From positions 1-64,000 of the forward strand of contig JAEEYE010000004.1 of NCBI GenBank assembly GCA_016291665.1: 64,000 bases of DNA, in the 5' to 3' direction. Origin of the DNA: Oxalobacter sp. (GTDB lineage Bacteria; Pseudomonadota; Gammaproteobacteria; Burkholderiales; Burkholderiaceae_D). A program made the position numbers and the translations under genes. Within the stretch, counting starts at the first letter, position 1. Every line of letters starts with the position of its first letter. The notes beneath the pieces were generated by a model that saw nothing but the letters and a program-made list of their open reading frames with translations, searched no databases and had not been told where the DNA came from. This document shows positions 1 through 8,405 of this stretch, in pieces.

Positions 1-259
1 CGAGGATTGAACCGAAGATAATAACAGGACGTGGGCCGAATTTATCGACGCACCAGCCTTCCAGAGGAACCAGCCAGGTTTCGAAAATCAGGAAGATAGT
101 AAAGGACAACTGAATTGCTGCACGTGCCCAATGATACTTATCTTCGATTGGACCGACGAACAGAGTCCAGCCATACTGACAGTTTGCCACGGTAGCCATA
201 CAGGTGATACCGAGGAAAAGCTGTATTACCCGATTAGGGTATTTTTCTTCTGTAGCCAT
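1..259 (-). CDS. OFA-family MFS transporter (oxalate/formate antiporter-like), N-terminal part
   Basis: The gene starts at the ATG complementary to 257-259 and runs off the left edge, so only 86 residues are visible. An AAGGAGA ribosome site sits 7-8 bases upstream. The visible part has a first membrane segment, then a CQYGWTLF stretch and, further on, VDKFGPR. This spacing of QYxWTL, AAxQxxFT and VDKFGPR matches my recollection of the OFA branch of the major facilitator superfamily (oxalate:formate antiporter OxlT and relatives). Those are inner-membrane exchangers of dicarboxylates for formate or related anions. The substrate cannot be decided from this fragment. Base composition is more AT-rich than the rest of the window, which would fit a highly expressed gene. 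A near-consensus sigma-54 promoter lies about 115 bp upstream of the start. Confidence 0.8.
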   Translation of the reverse strand, partial: MATEEKYPNRVIQLFLGITCMATVANCQYGWTLFVGPIEDKYHWARAAIQLSFTIFLIFETWLVPLEGWCVDKFGPRPVIIFGSIL

Positions 260-340
260 AGCTCTACTCTCCTTAAGAACTATTCTCATAAAGAAATTAC
301 TGTCTGCTGTTATACATTTGTTCAACAACATACAGACCCT

Positions 341-356
341 CTTTGCAGATGCAAAG
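341..356 (-). repeat. Inverted repeat in the leader of the OFA transporter
   Basis: CTTTGCA / TGCAAAG, seven-base perfect arms around two bases. If transcription starts about 12 bases after the sigma-54 -12 element (near 361), this hairpin would form the first bases of the transporter mRNA, where 5' stems can stabilise a transcript. It could instead be a protein-binding dyad. Confidence 0.5.
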
Positions 357-371
357 ATCGTTAATACTTGA

Positions 372-387
372 AGCAAATACTGTGCCA
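372..387 (-). promoter_or_regulatory. Sigma-54 (-24/-12) promoter of the OFA transporter
   Basis: Read on the minus strand the site is TGGCACAGTATTTGCT. It matches the sigma-54 consensus TGGCACR-N4-TTGCW at every defined position, with exactly 10 bases between the GG and GC doublets. It lies about 115 bp before the transporter start codon, giving a leader of about 100 nt. Sigma-54 promoters need an enhancer-binding activator, usually bound 80-200 bp upstream, which here means roughly 470-590. A small dyad, CTGAA-cat-TTCAG (480-492), is one candidate. Confidence 0.75.
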
Positions 388-448
388 GTTTTTGTTTTTG
401 ATGGTATTTCTTTCGTTAAAAGTGAGATTTAGTGTGATTTTTAATTTC

Positions 449-464
449 TGGCACGAAAAATGCT
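449..464 (+). promoter_or_regulatory. Second, divergent sigma-54-like promoter
   Basis: TGGCACGAAAAATGCT on the plus strand. The -24 element is perfect, the GG-to-GC spacing is the obligatory 10 bases, and the -12 element is ATGCT instead of TTGCT. It points away from the transporter promoter, 62 bp from it, with AT-rich DNA between. No open reading frame with a ribosome site follows; a strong intrinsic terminator does, about 75 nt downstream. Confidence 0.6.
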
Positions 465-474
465 TCCTATGTGG

Positions 475-548
475 GTGGACTGAACATTTCAGATCTATTC
501 TCTTATTTGTGGGAAGGCTCCTCTTACCGGGAACCTTCCTATTTTTTT
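475..548 (+). ncRNA. Predicted small RNA from the sigma-54-like promoter to the terminator
   Basis: The sigma-54-like promoter at 449-464 predicts a start near 475. An intrinsic terminator ends transcription near 548, giving an RNA of about 74 nt. Its 5' part contains the dyad CTGAA-cat-TTCAG (480-492), then a single-stranded AU-rich stretch (493-510), then the terminator stem and U-tract. This is the layout of an Hfq-binding sRNA. No coding capacity with a ribosome site is seen. The RNA is inferred from promoter and terminator only. Confidence 0.45.
511..548 (+). terminator. Intrinsic terminator
   Basis: GGAAGG (512-517) pairs with CCTTCC (534-539). The stem continues inside, after a C-A mismatch, as TCC/GGA around an 8-base loop. 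A run of seven T follows (542-548). No plus-strand gene lies upstream within the window, so it must end a short transcript that starts in 260-510. Confidence 0.75.
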
Positions 549-920
549 ATCTTTTCTGCGTTCTTTTGTTCGGAAAAGCGGTCTAACCATTTGGTTTTCA
601 TTAAAAAAAGGGGTAACTTAAAAAAGCCTTTAGTCTCCAGCGATGGCCTTTTTCTACGCTTAGCCCTGTCCCGGGGCTAAGGGGAAATGCCTGGTGAAGG
701 TACCTGTCCTATCGGGGATCTTGCTGATGGGACAGTAAAAATGCGGTGGGTTTTGGACTTTCGGATGGGCTACAGGTATCCGGAAAAAGCCAGAAAAGCG
801 CCTGTGTCTAGGTGTCAACGACAGGTATCTTTGGTGTTATTGACACCTTTTTGACACTTATTGGCACTTGGCATGCCGGTCTTTGTGTGGGGATGGCGCC
901 GTTTTTCCAGCTGAGGCGGA
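549..920. other. Intergenic region with several hairpins, no gene
   Basis: No convincing reading frame is present between the small-RNA terminator and the end of copA. Perfect or near-perfect inverted repeats are: 620-653 (A-rich arm, GCC...GGCC, T-run, terminator-like in both directions); 659-681 (CTTAGCCC/GGGCTAAG, loop of 7); 704-735 (10-bp arms with one G-T pair, loop of 12); 810-818 with 840-848 (AGGTGTCAA/TTGACACCT), followed by TTTTT. The last could be a plus-strand terminator (alternative inner stem GGTGT/ACACC). The 620-653 hairpin would serve as a late terminator for copA. Whether the stretch is one structured RNA or a stack of terminators is undecided. Confidence 0.4.
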
Positions 921-1130
921 CTATGCGATGCCTTTACATTCGAAGCCCGCATCCGTGATGGCATTGGCAAGTGCGTTTTCTGTGACGGCATCAGTGATGC
1001 TGACGGTTGCCTTTTTGTCTTCCAGGCTCACATTGACTTTTTCAACGCCTGGGATGGCGGCTAATGCCTTTTCAACCGCAGCACGGCAGTGGTTGCAGTT
1101 CATGCCTTCGATATTGATCTCTTTTTGCAT
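921..1130 (-). CDS. copZ: Possible internally started CopZ copper chaperone within copA
   Basis: Inside the copA frame, an ATG at 1130 is preceded by AAAGGA at a spacing of about 8 bases. From it the frame encodes 69 residues that begin MQKEINIEGMNC and carry a CxxC copper site, with the length and fold pattern of free CopZ-type chaperones. The 40-residue linker before it is unlike a P-type ATPase. The arrangement looks like copA and copZ joined by loss of the copA stop codon while the copZ start signal was kept. Both a fused and a free chaperone could therefore be made. E. coli copA also yields a separate chaperone, but by frameshifting. That the internal start is used is inference. Confidence 0.45.
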   Translation of the reverse strand: MQKEINIEGMNCNHCRAAVEKALAAIPGVEKVNVSLEDKKATVSITDAVTENALANAITDAGFECKGIA

Positions 1131-3485
1131 CGTGTTTTCCTTTATGGAGTTGAGGGTGATGGTTTTGGGTGCTAAATCTGCCTTAATGGGGCTTCCGTCT
1201 GATCTGTTAGTGCCTGATGATGCCTTAAAAAAGCGCAACCTCAGGGCATTTAAGACAACCGAAACGGAACTTAAACTCATCGCAGCAGCACCTGCCATCG
1301 GGGCTAATGTCATCCCGTTGATAGGATAGAGGATACCGGCTGCTATGGGAATGCCGATGATGTTGTAGACAAACGCCCAGAAAAGGTTCTGGCGGATTGT
1401 GCGCATCACAGCTTTACTCAAGCGGATGGCTGTGACAGCGTCGGTCAAGTCATCTTTCATCAAGACGACATCGGCAGACTCGACCGCCACATCGGTACCT
1501 GCGCCAATCGCAATGCCCACATCGGCTCGGGCAAGCGCAGGGGCATCATTGATGCCGTCGCCGACCATGACGGTTTTGTGTCCTTTCTCTTTCAGGTCTT
1601 TCAAGACCTGGTCTTTGTCCTGCGGTAAGACTTCAGCGATGACGGATTTCACGCCGGTCTTGGCCTGCACGGCTTTGGCGGTCTGGGCATTGTCACCTGT
1701 CAACATGATGACGTCTATGCCCATCTGTTGGAGGTCTTTGATAGCACCCGGTGTTGTCGGCCGGATGGTGTCAGCTAGGGCAAAAAGACCCGCGAGTATG
1801 TTGCTTGCTGCGATATAAAGGACTGTCTTGCCGTCTAGGGCGAGGTTCTCTGCTGTCTTTTGGACGTTTTCTGGTAGCGTGATGCCAAGGCTTTCCATCA
1901 AGCGGGCGTTGCCTACTGCACAGGGGATGCCGGCGACAATCCCTGTGATGCCTTCGCCAGGGATCTGCCTGAAGTTTTGTGTGGCGGGTAATGAGATCCC
2001 CATCTTGGTCGCGGCTGAGACGATGGCTTTACCCAGTGGGTGTTCAGAGCGGTTTTCCAAGGCGGCTGCTTGGGCTAAGACTTCTTCTTTGTTAAAACCC
2101 GCTGTGATGGCAACGTCGGTTAAGGCAGGTTTGCCTGCAGTCATTGTGCCGGTTTTATCTAGCACAGCGGTGTCGGTGCTGCCTAAGTGTTCAATGGCGG
2201 CGGCTGACTTAAAGAGGATGCCGGATGCGGCACCGCGTCCGGTGCCAACCATAATGGCTGTTGGGGTGGCGAGTCCCAGTGAGCAGGGACAGGAGATCAC
2301 AAGCACCGAAATGCCAATCGATAAGGCAAAGTCAAGCGGGTACCCGAAGCAAAGCCAGGTGATGGTGGCAATGGCAGCGACAGCCATGACGGCGGGCACA
2401 AAGACGGCGCTTACCCGGTCAGCCAAGCGTGAGACCGGGGCTTTGGAGGAGGTCGCTTCATCAACAAGCTGGATAATCTGGGCTAAGGCGGTGTTTTCAC
2501 CGACACGCGTTGCCTGCATCGTGAAGTGGCCGGATAGGTTGATGGTTGCAGCAGAGACGGCTGCGCCTGCAGTCTTTTCAACGGGGATGGGCTCACCTGT
2601 CAAGGCGGAAGTGTCAATGGTGCCCCAGCCATCAGTGATCGTACCGTCAACGGGGATGGATTCCCCTGCGCGGACAATCAGGATGTCGCCTACGCGGACA
2701 TCTTCAACAGGGATGGTGGTTTCAATGGTACCATCAAGCCGGGTTGCGGTCTTTGGGGAAAGGTCGATCAGTTTGGCGATGGCTTCCGTTGTCCTGCCTT
2801 TGGCACGTGATTCGAGGTAGCGTCCCAGCGAGATGAGGGTCAGGATCATTGCGGCAGAGTCCAGGTGCAGGTGCGATGCGGCATGGACAGCTTTTGCCAT
2901 GTCCCCGACACCCAAAGCGCTGCCTATTGTATAAATGGATGCGATGCCAGAGACAAAAGCGGCGCCTGAGCCCATCGCAATCAATGCATCCATATTGGGA
3001 GAAAGGCGGGCTAATGCTTTGAATCCATTTGTAAAATATCGGATATTAAGAACCACGACGATGGTGGCCAACAGAAACTGCGTGAAGGCAAGTGCCATCA
3101 CGTTGGCGCTGCCAGCTAAAAAGGGCGGCAATGGCAGACCCAGCATCGGCCCCATACCCAGGTAGCAAAGCGGTACCATCGCGAGGAGGGAACAGCGAAG
3201 CCGGATCTTGGCCTGGTGGGTTTCATCCGCTGCCGTTTTAGAGAGTGTCTGTCCTGTGACAGGTTTTACCGATGCCTTAAGGGAGGCGCCATAACCGGCC
3301 TCCTTGACGGAATCGATGATCTGGACGGCATCCGTCTGTGTGGGGTCAAAGGAAACCGCCATTGTGCCTTTTAACAGGTTGACACTGACCTCTTTCACGC
3401 CGGTTAGGGACGAGACCGCCTTATCGACCCTGGCTGAGCAGGCGGCGCAGGACATACCGGTGATGTCGAAATGTTCCTTTTGCAT
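921..3485 (-). CDS. copA: Copper-translocating P-type ATPase with a C-terminal CopZ-like domain
   Basis: P1B-type ATPase of 854 residues that pumps Cu(I) from the cytoplasm across the inner membrane. Domains in order: N-terminal heavy-metal-associated domain with GMSCAAC (Cys13, Cys16); membrane segments from about 95; actuator TGEP near 297; CPC metal-site motif at 399-401; phosphorylation motif DKTGT at 443-447; GDGIND in the hinge. After the last membrane helices comes a 40-residue linker and a second complete metal-binding domain with GMNCNHC (Cys797, Cys800), looking exactly like a free copper chaperone. The start is the ATG at 3485; the frame stays open upstream but that part is unlike the family. 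The promoter is TTGCCA-N16-TACAAT at 3522-3549. It is divergent from an HxlR regulator, which probably controls it. Confidence 0.93.
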   Translation of the reverse strand: MQKEHFDITGMSCAACSARVDKAVSSLTGVKEVSVNLLKGTMAVSFDPTQTDAVQIIDSVKEAGYGASLKASVKPVTGQTLSKTAADETHQAKIRLRCSLLAMVPLCYLGMGPMLGLPLPPFLAGSANVMALAFTQFLLATIVVVLNIRYFTNGFKALARLSPNMDALIAMGSGAAFVSGIASIYTIGSALGVGDMAKAVHAASHLHLDSAAMILTLISLGRYLESRAKGRTTEAIAKLIDLSPKTATRLDGTIETTIPVEDVRVGDILIVRAGESIPVDGTITDGWGTIDTSALTGEPIPVEKTAGAAVSAATINLSGHFTMQATRVGENTALAQIIQLVDEATSSKAPVSRLADRVSAVFVPAVMAVAAIATITWLCFGYPLDFALSIGISVLVISCPCSLGLATPTAIMVGTGRGAASGILFKSAAAIEHLGSTDTAVLDKTGTMTAGKPALTDVAITAGFNKEEVLAQAAALENRSEHPLGKAIVSAATKMGISLPATQNFRQIPGEGITGIVAGIPCAVGNARLMESLGITLPENVQKTAENLALDGKTVLYIAASNILAGLFALADTIRPTTPGAIKDLQQMGIDVIMLTGDNAQTAKAVQAKTGVKSVIAEVLPQDKDQVLKDLKEKGHKTVMVGDGINDAPALARADVGIAIGAGTDVAVESADVVLMKDDLTDAVTAIRLSKAVMRTIRQNLFWAFVYNIIGIPIAAGILYPINGMTLAPMAGAAAMSLSSVSVVLNALRLRFFKASSGTNRSDGSPIKADLAPKTITLNSIKENTMQKEINIEGMNCNHCRAAVEKALAAIPGVEKVNVSLEDKKATVSITDAVTENALANAITDAGFECKGIA

Positions 3486-3521
3486 AGGTGGCCTAAGACG
3501 GTCATATTGGTGATGAATGAC

Positions 3522-3549
3522 ATTGTATCCAGCTATATTTTTATGGCAA
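3522..3549 (-). promoter_or_regulatory. copA promoter
   Basis: On the minus strand TTGCCA (3544-3549) and TACAAT (3522-3527) are separated by 16 bases, predicting a start about 30 bases before the copA ATG. Confidence 0.5.
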
Positions 3550-3553
3550 GAAT

Positions 3554-3575
3554 GTACTCTTTTGGTATATAGTAC
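3554..3575. promoter_or_regulatory. Candidate HxlR operator between copA and hxlR
   Basis: Inverted repeat GTACT-N12-AGTAC, directly upstream of the copA -35 box and overlapping TATAGT, the likely -10 of the regulator gene. HxlR proteins bind dyads of this general size. Position suits control of copA and autoregulation. Confidence 0.4.
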
Positions 3576-3605
3576 CCAAAAAGGTAGTGTAAACCAGGAG
3601 GCAAT

Positions 3606-4037
3606 GTGGCAAATCAATCCAATAACGGGCGTGCAAAGGCGCGTGAAGGAGGTGTTTTCTGCCCGGTTGAGACCACCATCGCTTTGATTGGTGGGAAGTA
3701 TAAGCCCTTGATCTTATGGCAGTTATCCGGTGGCACATTGCGTTTTTCGCAGCTGCAAAAGGAAATCCCTTCGGCAACGCCGAAGATGCTGACCCAGCAG
3801 TTAAGGGAGCTGGAAGCCGCTGGGTTGGTACACCGTGAGGTCTTCCCGGTGGTGCCGCCGAAGGTTGAATATTCGTTAACAGTTTTGGGTGCCAGTATCC
3901 GGCCGGTCTTGGAAGCGATGTACAGCTGGGGGGCAACTTACCTAAAAGGCAAGGGGCAGACGGTCAATTGCAGTATGCATCCACCATCTGGATCATCAAG
4001 TTGCTGTTGTCAGGCAGGGGAGGTAAGCCATGGCTGA
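3606..4037 (+). CDS. HxlR-family transcriptional regulator with a cysteine-rich tail
   Basis: Winged-helix HTH regulator of 143 residues. The family hallmark [19 protein letters not shown] is at about 19-37, and [18 protein letters not shown] follows as the recognition region. The start is GTG 3606, placed by AGGAGG at 3596-3601; an ATG two bases earlier is in another frame. The C-terminus after about residue 122 is unusual: Cys123, a Ser-rich spacer and a CCC triplet, which would be natural thiol ligands for Cu(I). HxlR members often sense redox or electrophiles through one cysteine near the N-terminus, also present here (Cys19). Divergent position from copA suggests it controls copper export; a copper-sensing role is inference. 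It overlaps the next gene by 8 bases. Confidence 0.85.
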   Translation: MANQSNNGRAKAREGGVFCPVETTIALIGGKYKPLILWQLSGGTLRFSQLQKEIPSATPKMLTQQLRELEAAGLVHREVFPVVPPKVEYSLTVLGASIRPVLEAMYSWGATYLKGKGQTVNCSMHPPSGSSSCCCQAGEVSHG

Positions 4038-6033
4038 ACATGAAAACGACCGTCTTGTCTTTTCGGACAGCATTGCGCGTTATGAGCGCGAACTGGAACA
4101 CTTGATGGGGGAAGAAGGCCCTTTTGCCAAGGAAATCAATGGTTATGTCGCCCGCCCGACACAAATTGAAATGGCCAAAGCAGTGGCTCGTGCCATTACG
4201 GCCGCTGAACCCTTGTTGGCTGAGGCTGGGACTGGGACAGGGAAAACGTTTGCTTACTTGATTCCTGCGCTTTTATGGGGCGGTAAGGTCATCATCTCCA
4301 CAGGCACGAAAACCTTGCAGGACCAGCTCTTTACCAAAGACATCGAGATGGTCACGAAAGTCTTGAATGCGCCTGTGACGGCTGCACTCTTAAAGGGGCG
4401 CGCGAATTACCTATGCCGCCACCGATTGGAGCGGACACTTAAAGAGCGTACGTTGGAGTCGCCCAAGGAAGTGGTTTTCCTAAAGCGGATCAGTCAGTTC
4501 AGCAAGACGACGGATACGGGTGACCGTGCAGACCTCTCGAGTGTCCCTGAAAATGCCCAGGTCTGGGACTATGTGACGTCTACCAAAGAAAACTGCCTGG
4601 GCTCTGACTGCCCACATTTCAGGGACTGTTTTGTGATGCGGGCGCGCCAGGAAGCGATGCGTGCCGACGTCGTGGTCGTCAACCACCACCTCTTTTTTGC
4701 GGATGTCGCCTTAAAGGAAAGCGGTGTTTCAGAACTTTTGCCAACCGCCAACACCATCATCTTTGACGAGGCACACCAGCTCCCTGATGTGGCGACGATG
4801 TTTTTCGGGCAGGCCTTGTCATCGAGGCAGATTATTGAACTGTGCCGTGATGCGCGGGTTGAGGGGCTGGCGCATGCCCGGGATTCGGCAGGTTGGTCGG
4901 AACTGACCGGTGCGCTCGAGAAAGCGGTCAAAGATTTACGCCTTGCGTTCCCGGAACGTGCGATGCGCCTGGCACTGCACCAGATCCCGAAAGACAACGA
5001 CTTCTTGGATGCTTACCAAGCAGTCCTTTCGGCCTTGGATGCCTTGGAAAAAGCACTCGAAGAAGCGGCTGTCAGGACGGATACCTTGGCGCAATACCAT
5101 GAGCGCGCGGTGCTGTTGAATGAATTTGCCAAGCATTGGCTTTTGCTTGTTAAGGGCGCAGAAAAGACAGATGATGTCATCTGGGTAGAGACATTTGGCA
5201 CGGCATTCCAGTTGCATTTGACGCCGCTTTCCATTGCCGAGATCTTTAAAAGGCAGGTTCAAGCCTTAAAGTGTGCCTGGATCTTTACATCGGCCACACT
5301 CGCCGTGCGGGAAGACTTTTCTTACTTCACTTCCCGCATGGGGTTGGAAGAAGCCAAGGCCTTGACCTGGCCAAGCCCGTTCCCGTTTCAGGAAAATGCC
5401 TTGCTTTATGTGCCCAAGGACATGCCGATGCCGCAGTCACCCCACTATACGGATGCAGTGATTGAGGCGGCACTGCCATTGATTGCCTCGTGCGGCGGCG
5501 GGGTGTTTATCCTCTGCACGACGCTTAGGGCGGTGAACAAGATTGGGGAGCGCTTGGCAACATGGCTGAAAGAAAATGACCGGGACATCCCGCTTTTTGT
5601 GCAGGGTTCGGCCAACCGCAATATCTTATTGAAGCGATTCCGTGAGGCGGGCAATGCCATCCTGGTAGGCAGCCAGAGTTTCTGGGAAGGTGTGGATGTC
5701 AAGGGCAGGGCTTTGTCGCTTGTGATTGTCGATAAGCTGCCCTTTGCGCCACCTGATGACCCTGTCTTAGCGGCGAGGCTCAAAGTCCTGGAGCGAAACG
5801 GCGGCAACCCGTTCATGGACTACCAGATCCCTGAGACGGCGATCAGCATGAAGCAGGGCGCCGGGCGTCTGATCCGTGATGAAAAGGATGTCGGTGTCTT
5901 GATGATCTGTGATTCGCGCCTGGTTGATAAACCGTATGGCGGCAAAATCTGGCGGAGCATGCCACCGTTTGCACGGACGCGCGAAGAAGAGATTGCGTGT
6001 GACTTTTTGAGGGAAAAGGTGCCGGTCTTATGA
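4030..6033 (+). CDS. DinG/YoaA-family ATP-dependent DNA helicase
   Basis: Superfamily 2 XPD-like 5'-3' DNA helicase of 667 residues. Walker A is EAGTGTGKT (65-73) and the DEAH box is at 246-249. Four cysteines (129, 189, 194, 200) are placed between motifs I and II as in the iron-sulfur cluster of XPD/DinG/YoaA. Late motifs include [13 protein letters not shown] and the QGAGRLIR arginine motif. Length fits YoaA-like proteins (about 640) better than E. coli DinG. Such helicases act in repair of stalled replication and R-loops. The ATG at 4030 has GGGGAGG upstream; it overlaps the regulator's stop, so the two genes are probably cotranscribed. Confidence 0.9.
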   Translation: MAEHENDRLVFSDSIARYERELEHLMGEEGPFAKEINGYVARPTQIEMAKAVARAITAAEPLLAEAGTGTGKTFAYLIPALLWGGKVIISTGTKTLQDQLFTKDIEMVTKVLNAPVTAALLKGRANYLCRHRLERTLKERTLESPKEVVFLKRISQFSKTTDTGDRADLSSVPENAQVWDYVTSTKENCLGSDCPHFRDCFVMRARQEAMRADVVVVNHHLFFADVALKESGVSELLPTANTIIFDEAHQLPDVATMFFGQALSSRQIIELCRDARVEGLAHARDSAGWSELTGALEKAVKDLRLAFPERAMRLALHQIPKDNDFLDAYQAVLSALDALEKALEEAAVRTDTLAQYHERAVLLNEFAKHWLLLVKGAEKTDDVIWVETFGTAFQLHLTPLSIAEIFKRQVQALKCAWIFTSATLAVREDFSYFTSRMGLEEAKALTWPSPFPFQENALLYVPKDMPMPQSPHYTDAVIEAALPLIASCGGGVFILCTTLRAVNKIGERLATWLKENDRDIPLFVQGSANRNILLKRFREAGNAILVGSQSFWEGVDVKGRALSLVIVDKLPFAPPDDPVLAARLKVLERNGGNPFMDYQIPETAISMKQGAGRLIRDEKDVGVLMICDSRLVDKPYGGKIWRSMPPFARTREEEIACDFLREKVPVL

Positions 6034-6038
6034 TGGGA

Positions 6039-6077
6039 GCCTGCACCGATATCACATTGTGTGATATCGGTGCAGGC
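6039..6077. repeat. Perfect 18-bp inverted repeat between convergent genes
   Basis: Arms 6039-6056 and 6060-6077 are exact reverse complements around a loop of three bases (TTG). The arm reads GCCTGCACCGATATCACA. It begins 5 bases after the helicase stop and ends 23 bases before the metE stop. No T-run follows on either side, so a simple intrinsic terminator is not evident; the stem may still act as a bidirectional terminator or an mRNA 3' end. Confidence 0.8.
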
Positions 6078-6100
6078 AGGCTCAAAAGGGCAATTGCCGG

Positions 6101-8371
6101 TTATGCCAATTCCGCCCGGATGTGTTTGGCTGCTGTAACGAGATGTTCCAAACTTGCGACGGTTTCTTTTTCTCCCCGGGTCTTCAGCCCGCAGTCAGGG
6201 TTGACCCACAGGTGTTCCTTGGGGATGCGTTTTAGCATTTCGCGGATTGCATCTTCAATCTCTGCGGTATCCGGGATGCGTGGTGAGTGGATGTCATAGA
6301 CGCCAGGGCCTGTTTCCGTTTCAAAGTGGTTGGCCTTTAGGGCATCCAAGATAGCCAGTTTGGAGCGGGACGCTTCAAACGTGATGACATCGGCATCCAT
6401 TGCATCGATTTCCGGGATGATGTCTTCAAATTCGCTGTAACACATGTGCGTGTGGATCTGGGTTTCAGGCTGGACCTTGGCTGCGCAAAGCCGGAAGGCC
6501 TTGATGGCAGCGTCCAGGTAATCCTTATGCCAGTCAGCGCGGCGAAGCGGCAGTTTTTCACGCAGGGCAGCTTCGTCAATCTGGATGATCCTCACGCCGG
6601 CTTTTTCCAGTTCCATGACTTCGTCACGGATGGCCAGCGCAATCTGGTTCATCATTTCCTCAATCGTGATGTCTTCACGGGGGAATGACCAGTTGAGGAT
6701 TGTGACAGGCCCCGTCAACATGCCTTTGACATCCTTGTCGGTCAGGGAGTTCGCATAGGCGATGTAGTCGGTTGTAATCGATTTTTCGCGCTTGATGTCA
6801 CCGAAGATGATTGGGGGTTTCAGGCCACGCGTGCCGTAGGACTGCACCCAGGCGTTGTCGGTGAAGACGTAACCAGCAAGGTTTTCGCCAAAGAATTCGA
6901 CCATGTCGTTGCGTTCGAATTCCCCATGGACTAAGACATCGAGGCCGATTTTTTCCTGGAGGGCGATGCAGTCTTTGATGAATGCTTTCGCATTGGCACG
7001 GTACTCGCTTTCACTGATTTCACCGCGGCGGAATTTGGCTCGGTTGCCCTTGACGGCAGCCGTCTGTGGGAAAGAACCGATGGTCGTCGTTGGCAACAAC
7101 GGTAGGCCAAGGCGTTTGTGTTGCAGGTTCTGGCGTTCTTTTCGAGGCATCTGGCGGTGGAAGTCGTCTTCCGTTAAAGCGTCAGTCCGTGCGCGGACAT
7201 CAGCGTCACTGCGCAGGCTACTTTGGTGCAATGCCTGGTTGGCAGTAAAGGCAGGGTCTTTCGTATAGTCTGGCAGGTCAGACAAACGGCAGATTTCACG
7301 CATTTCGTCGAGTTTTTCATAGGCGAACGCAAAATGCCGGCTGACGTCCTCACCCAGGCGCGGCTCATTTTTTACCGTATAAGGAACGTGCAGGAGCGAG
7401 CAGGAGGTGCTGAGTACGACAGATGGGTTGATGACCTTCAGGCTTTTAAGGATTTTCAAGACTTTGGCGTAGTTGCTGCGCCAGATGTTCTTGCCATTGA
7501 TGAGCCCCGCAAAGAGGGTTTTGTCAGCTGGGAAGCCATACTGGGCAATCAATGCCGCTGTCTGCTTACCTTCCACAAAGTCGAGTCCGATTCCGTCAAA
7601 GGGCAGGGCACAGATGTCCTGGTAGCAGTCGCGGACATCACCAAAATACGTCTGCAAGAGGACTTTGGTGGTGCCTTTTGCTGCAAGGATTTGGCTATAG
7701 AGGCGGGTGAAGTGCTGGATGTCTTCCTTGGTGAGGTCCATGACCAGGTACGGTTCATCCATCTGGAGCCATTCGACCCCGTTGGCGTTGCAGGCTTTTA
7801 AGACGTCGATGTACGCTTGGATGATGTCGCCTTCAAAGTCTTTCGCAGTCTTTTTGCCGGTGTAGGTTGCCAGTTTCAGGAAGGTGAATGGGCCAATTAC
7901 CACCGGTTTGGTCTTGATGCCCAGCTTGGCAGCTTGCTTGAAACCGTCTAAGAAGGCCTCTGATTTCAGTTTCAGTTCGGCGGTGTCGTCGAGTTCCGGG
8001 ACGATATAGTGGTAGTTGGTGTTGAACCACTTTTTCATCGCAAAGGCCCTGACGTCGCCGTGGCTGTCTTGGTGGCCGCGGGCCATCGCAAAGTAGGTGC
8101 TGGTGTCGTCAATGTTCAAGGCTCTGTAACGTTCTGGGATGGCGTTTAGCATGAACGCTGCATCCAGGACGCTGTCATACAGGGAATAGTCGTTCGATGG
8201 GATGAATGCGTTACCTGCGTCCTGCTGCACTTTCCACTGGGCAGCGCGTAGGTCTGCGGCCTGTTCGGTCAGGGACTTGGCGTCCAGTTCGTTACGGAAG
8301 TATTTTTCCGTTGCCCATTTCAGTTCCCGGTTAAGGCCGATCCGGGGAAACCCGACGGTTGCGTATTGCAT
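6101..8371 (-). CDS. metE: Cobalamin-independent methionine synthase
   Basis: 5-methyltetrahydropteroyltriglutamate-homocysteine methyltransferase of 756 residues, the usual length. It transfers the methyl group to homocysteine without B12. The N-terminus MQYATVGFPRIGLNRELKWA and the late zinc-site motifs (IHTHMCYSEF with the zinc His/Cys, and WVNPDCGLKTR with the last Cys) are typical. A ribosome site AAGGAG precedes the ATG at 8371. It is divergent from a LysR regulator across 210 bp that hold a MET-box-like operator and leader hairpins. Confidence 0.97.
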   Translation of the reverse strand: MQYATVGFPRIGLNRELKWATEKYFRNELDAKSLTEQAADLRAAQWKVQQDAGNAFIPSNDYSLYDSVLDAAFMLNAIPERYRALNIDDTSTYFAMARGHQDSHGDVRAFAMKKWFNTNYHYIVPELDDTAELKLKSEAFLDGFKQAAKLGIKTKPVVIGPFTFLKLATYTGKKTAKDFEGDIIQAYIDVLKACNANGVEWLQMDEPYLVMDLTKEDIQHFTRLYSQILAAKGTTKVLLQTYFGDVRDCYQDICALPFDGIGLDFVEGKQTAALIAQYGFPADKTLFAGLINGKNIWRSNYAKVLKILKSLKVINPSVVLSTSCSLLHVPYTVKNEPRLGEDVSRHFAFAYEKLDEMREICRLSDLPDYTKDPAFTANQALHQSSLRSDADVRARTDALTEDDFHRQMPRKERQNLQHKRLGLPLLPTTTIGSFPQTAAVKGNRAKFRRGEISESEYRANAKAFIKDCIALQEKIGLDVLVHGEFERNDMVEFFGENLAGYVFTDNAWVQSYGTRGLKPPIIFGDIKREKSITTDYIAYANSLTDKDVKGMLTGPVTILNWSFPREDITIEEMMNQIALAIRDEVMELEKAGVRIIQIDEAALREKLPLRRADWHKDYLDAAIKAFRLCAAKVQPETQIHTHMCYSEFEDIIPEIDAMDADVITFEASRSKLAILDALKANHFETETGPGVYDIHSPRIPDTAEIEDAIREMLKRIPKEHLWVNPDCGLKTRGEKETVASLEHLVTAAKHIRAELA

Positions 8372-8405
8372 GTGTCACTCCTTCATTCAATTCCAAAATA
8401 CACCA

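Noticed and set aside
1828..2820. 330-codon plus-strand frame opposite copA
   Set aside because: No ribosome site and no family resemblance; copA on the other strand is unmistakable over the same bases.
3486..3617. Longer copA start at 3617
   Set aside because: The added residues do not fit the ATPase family, overlap the operator and the divergent regulator, and lie upstream of the predicted promoter.
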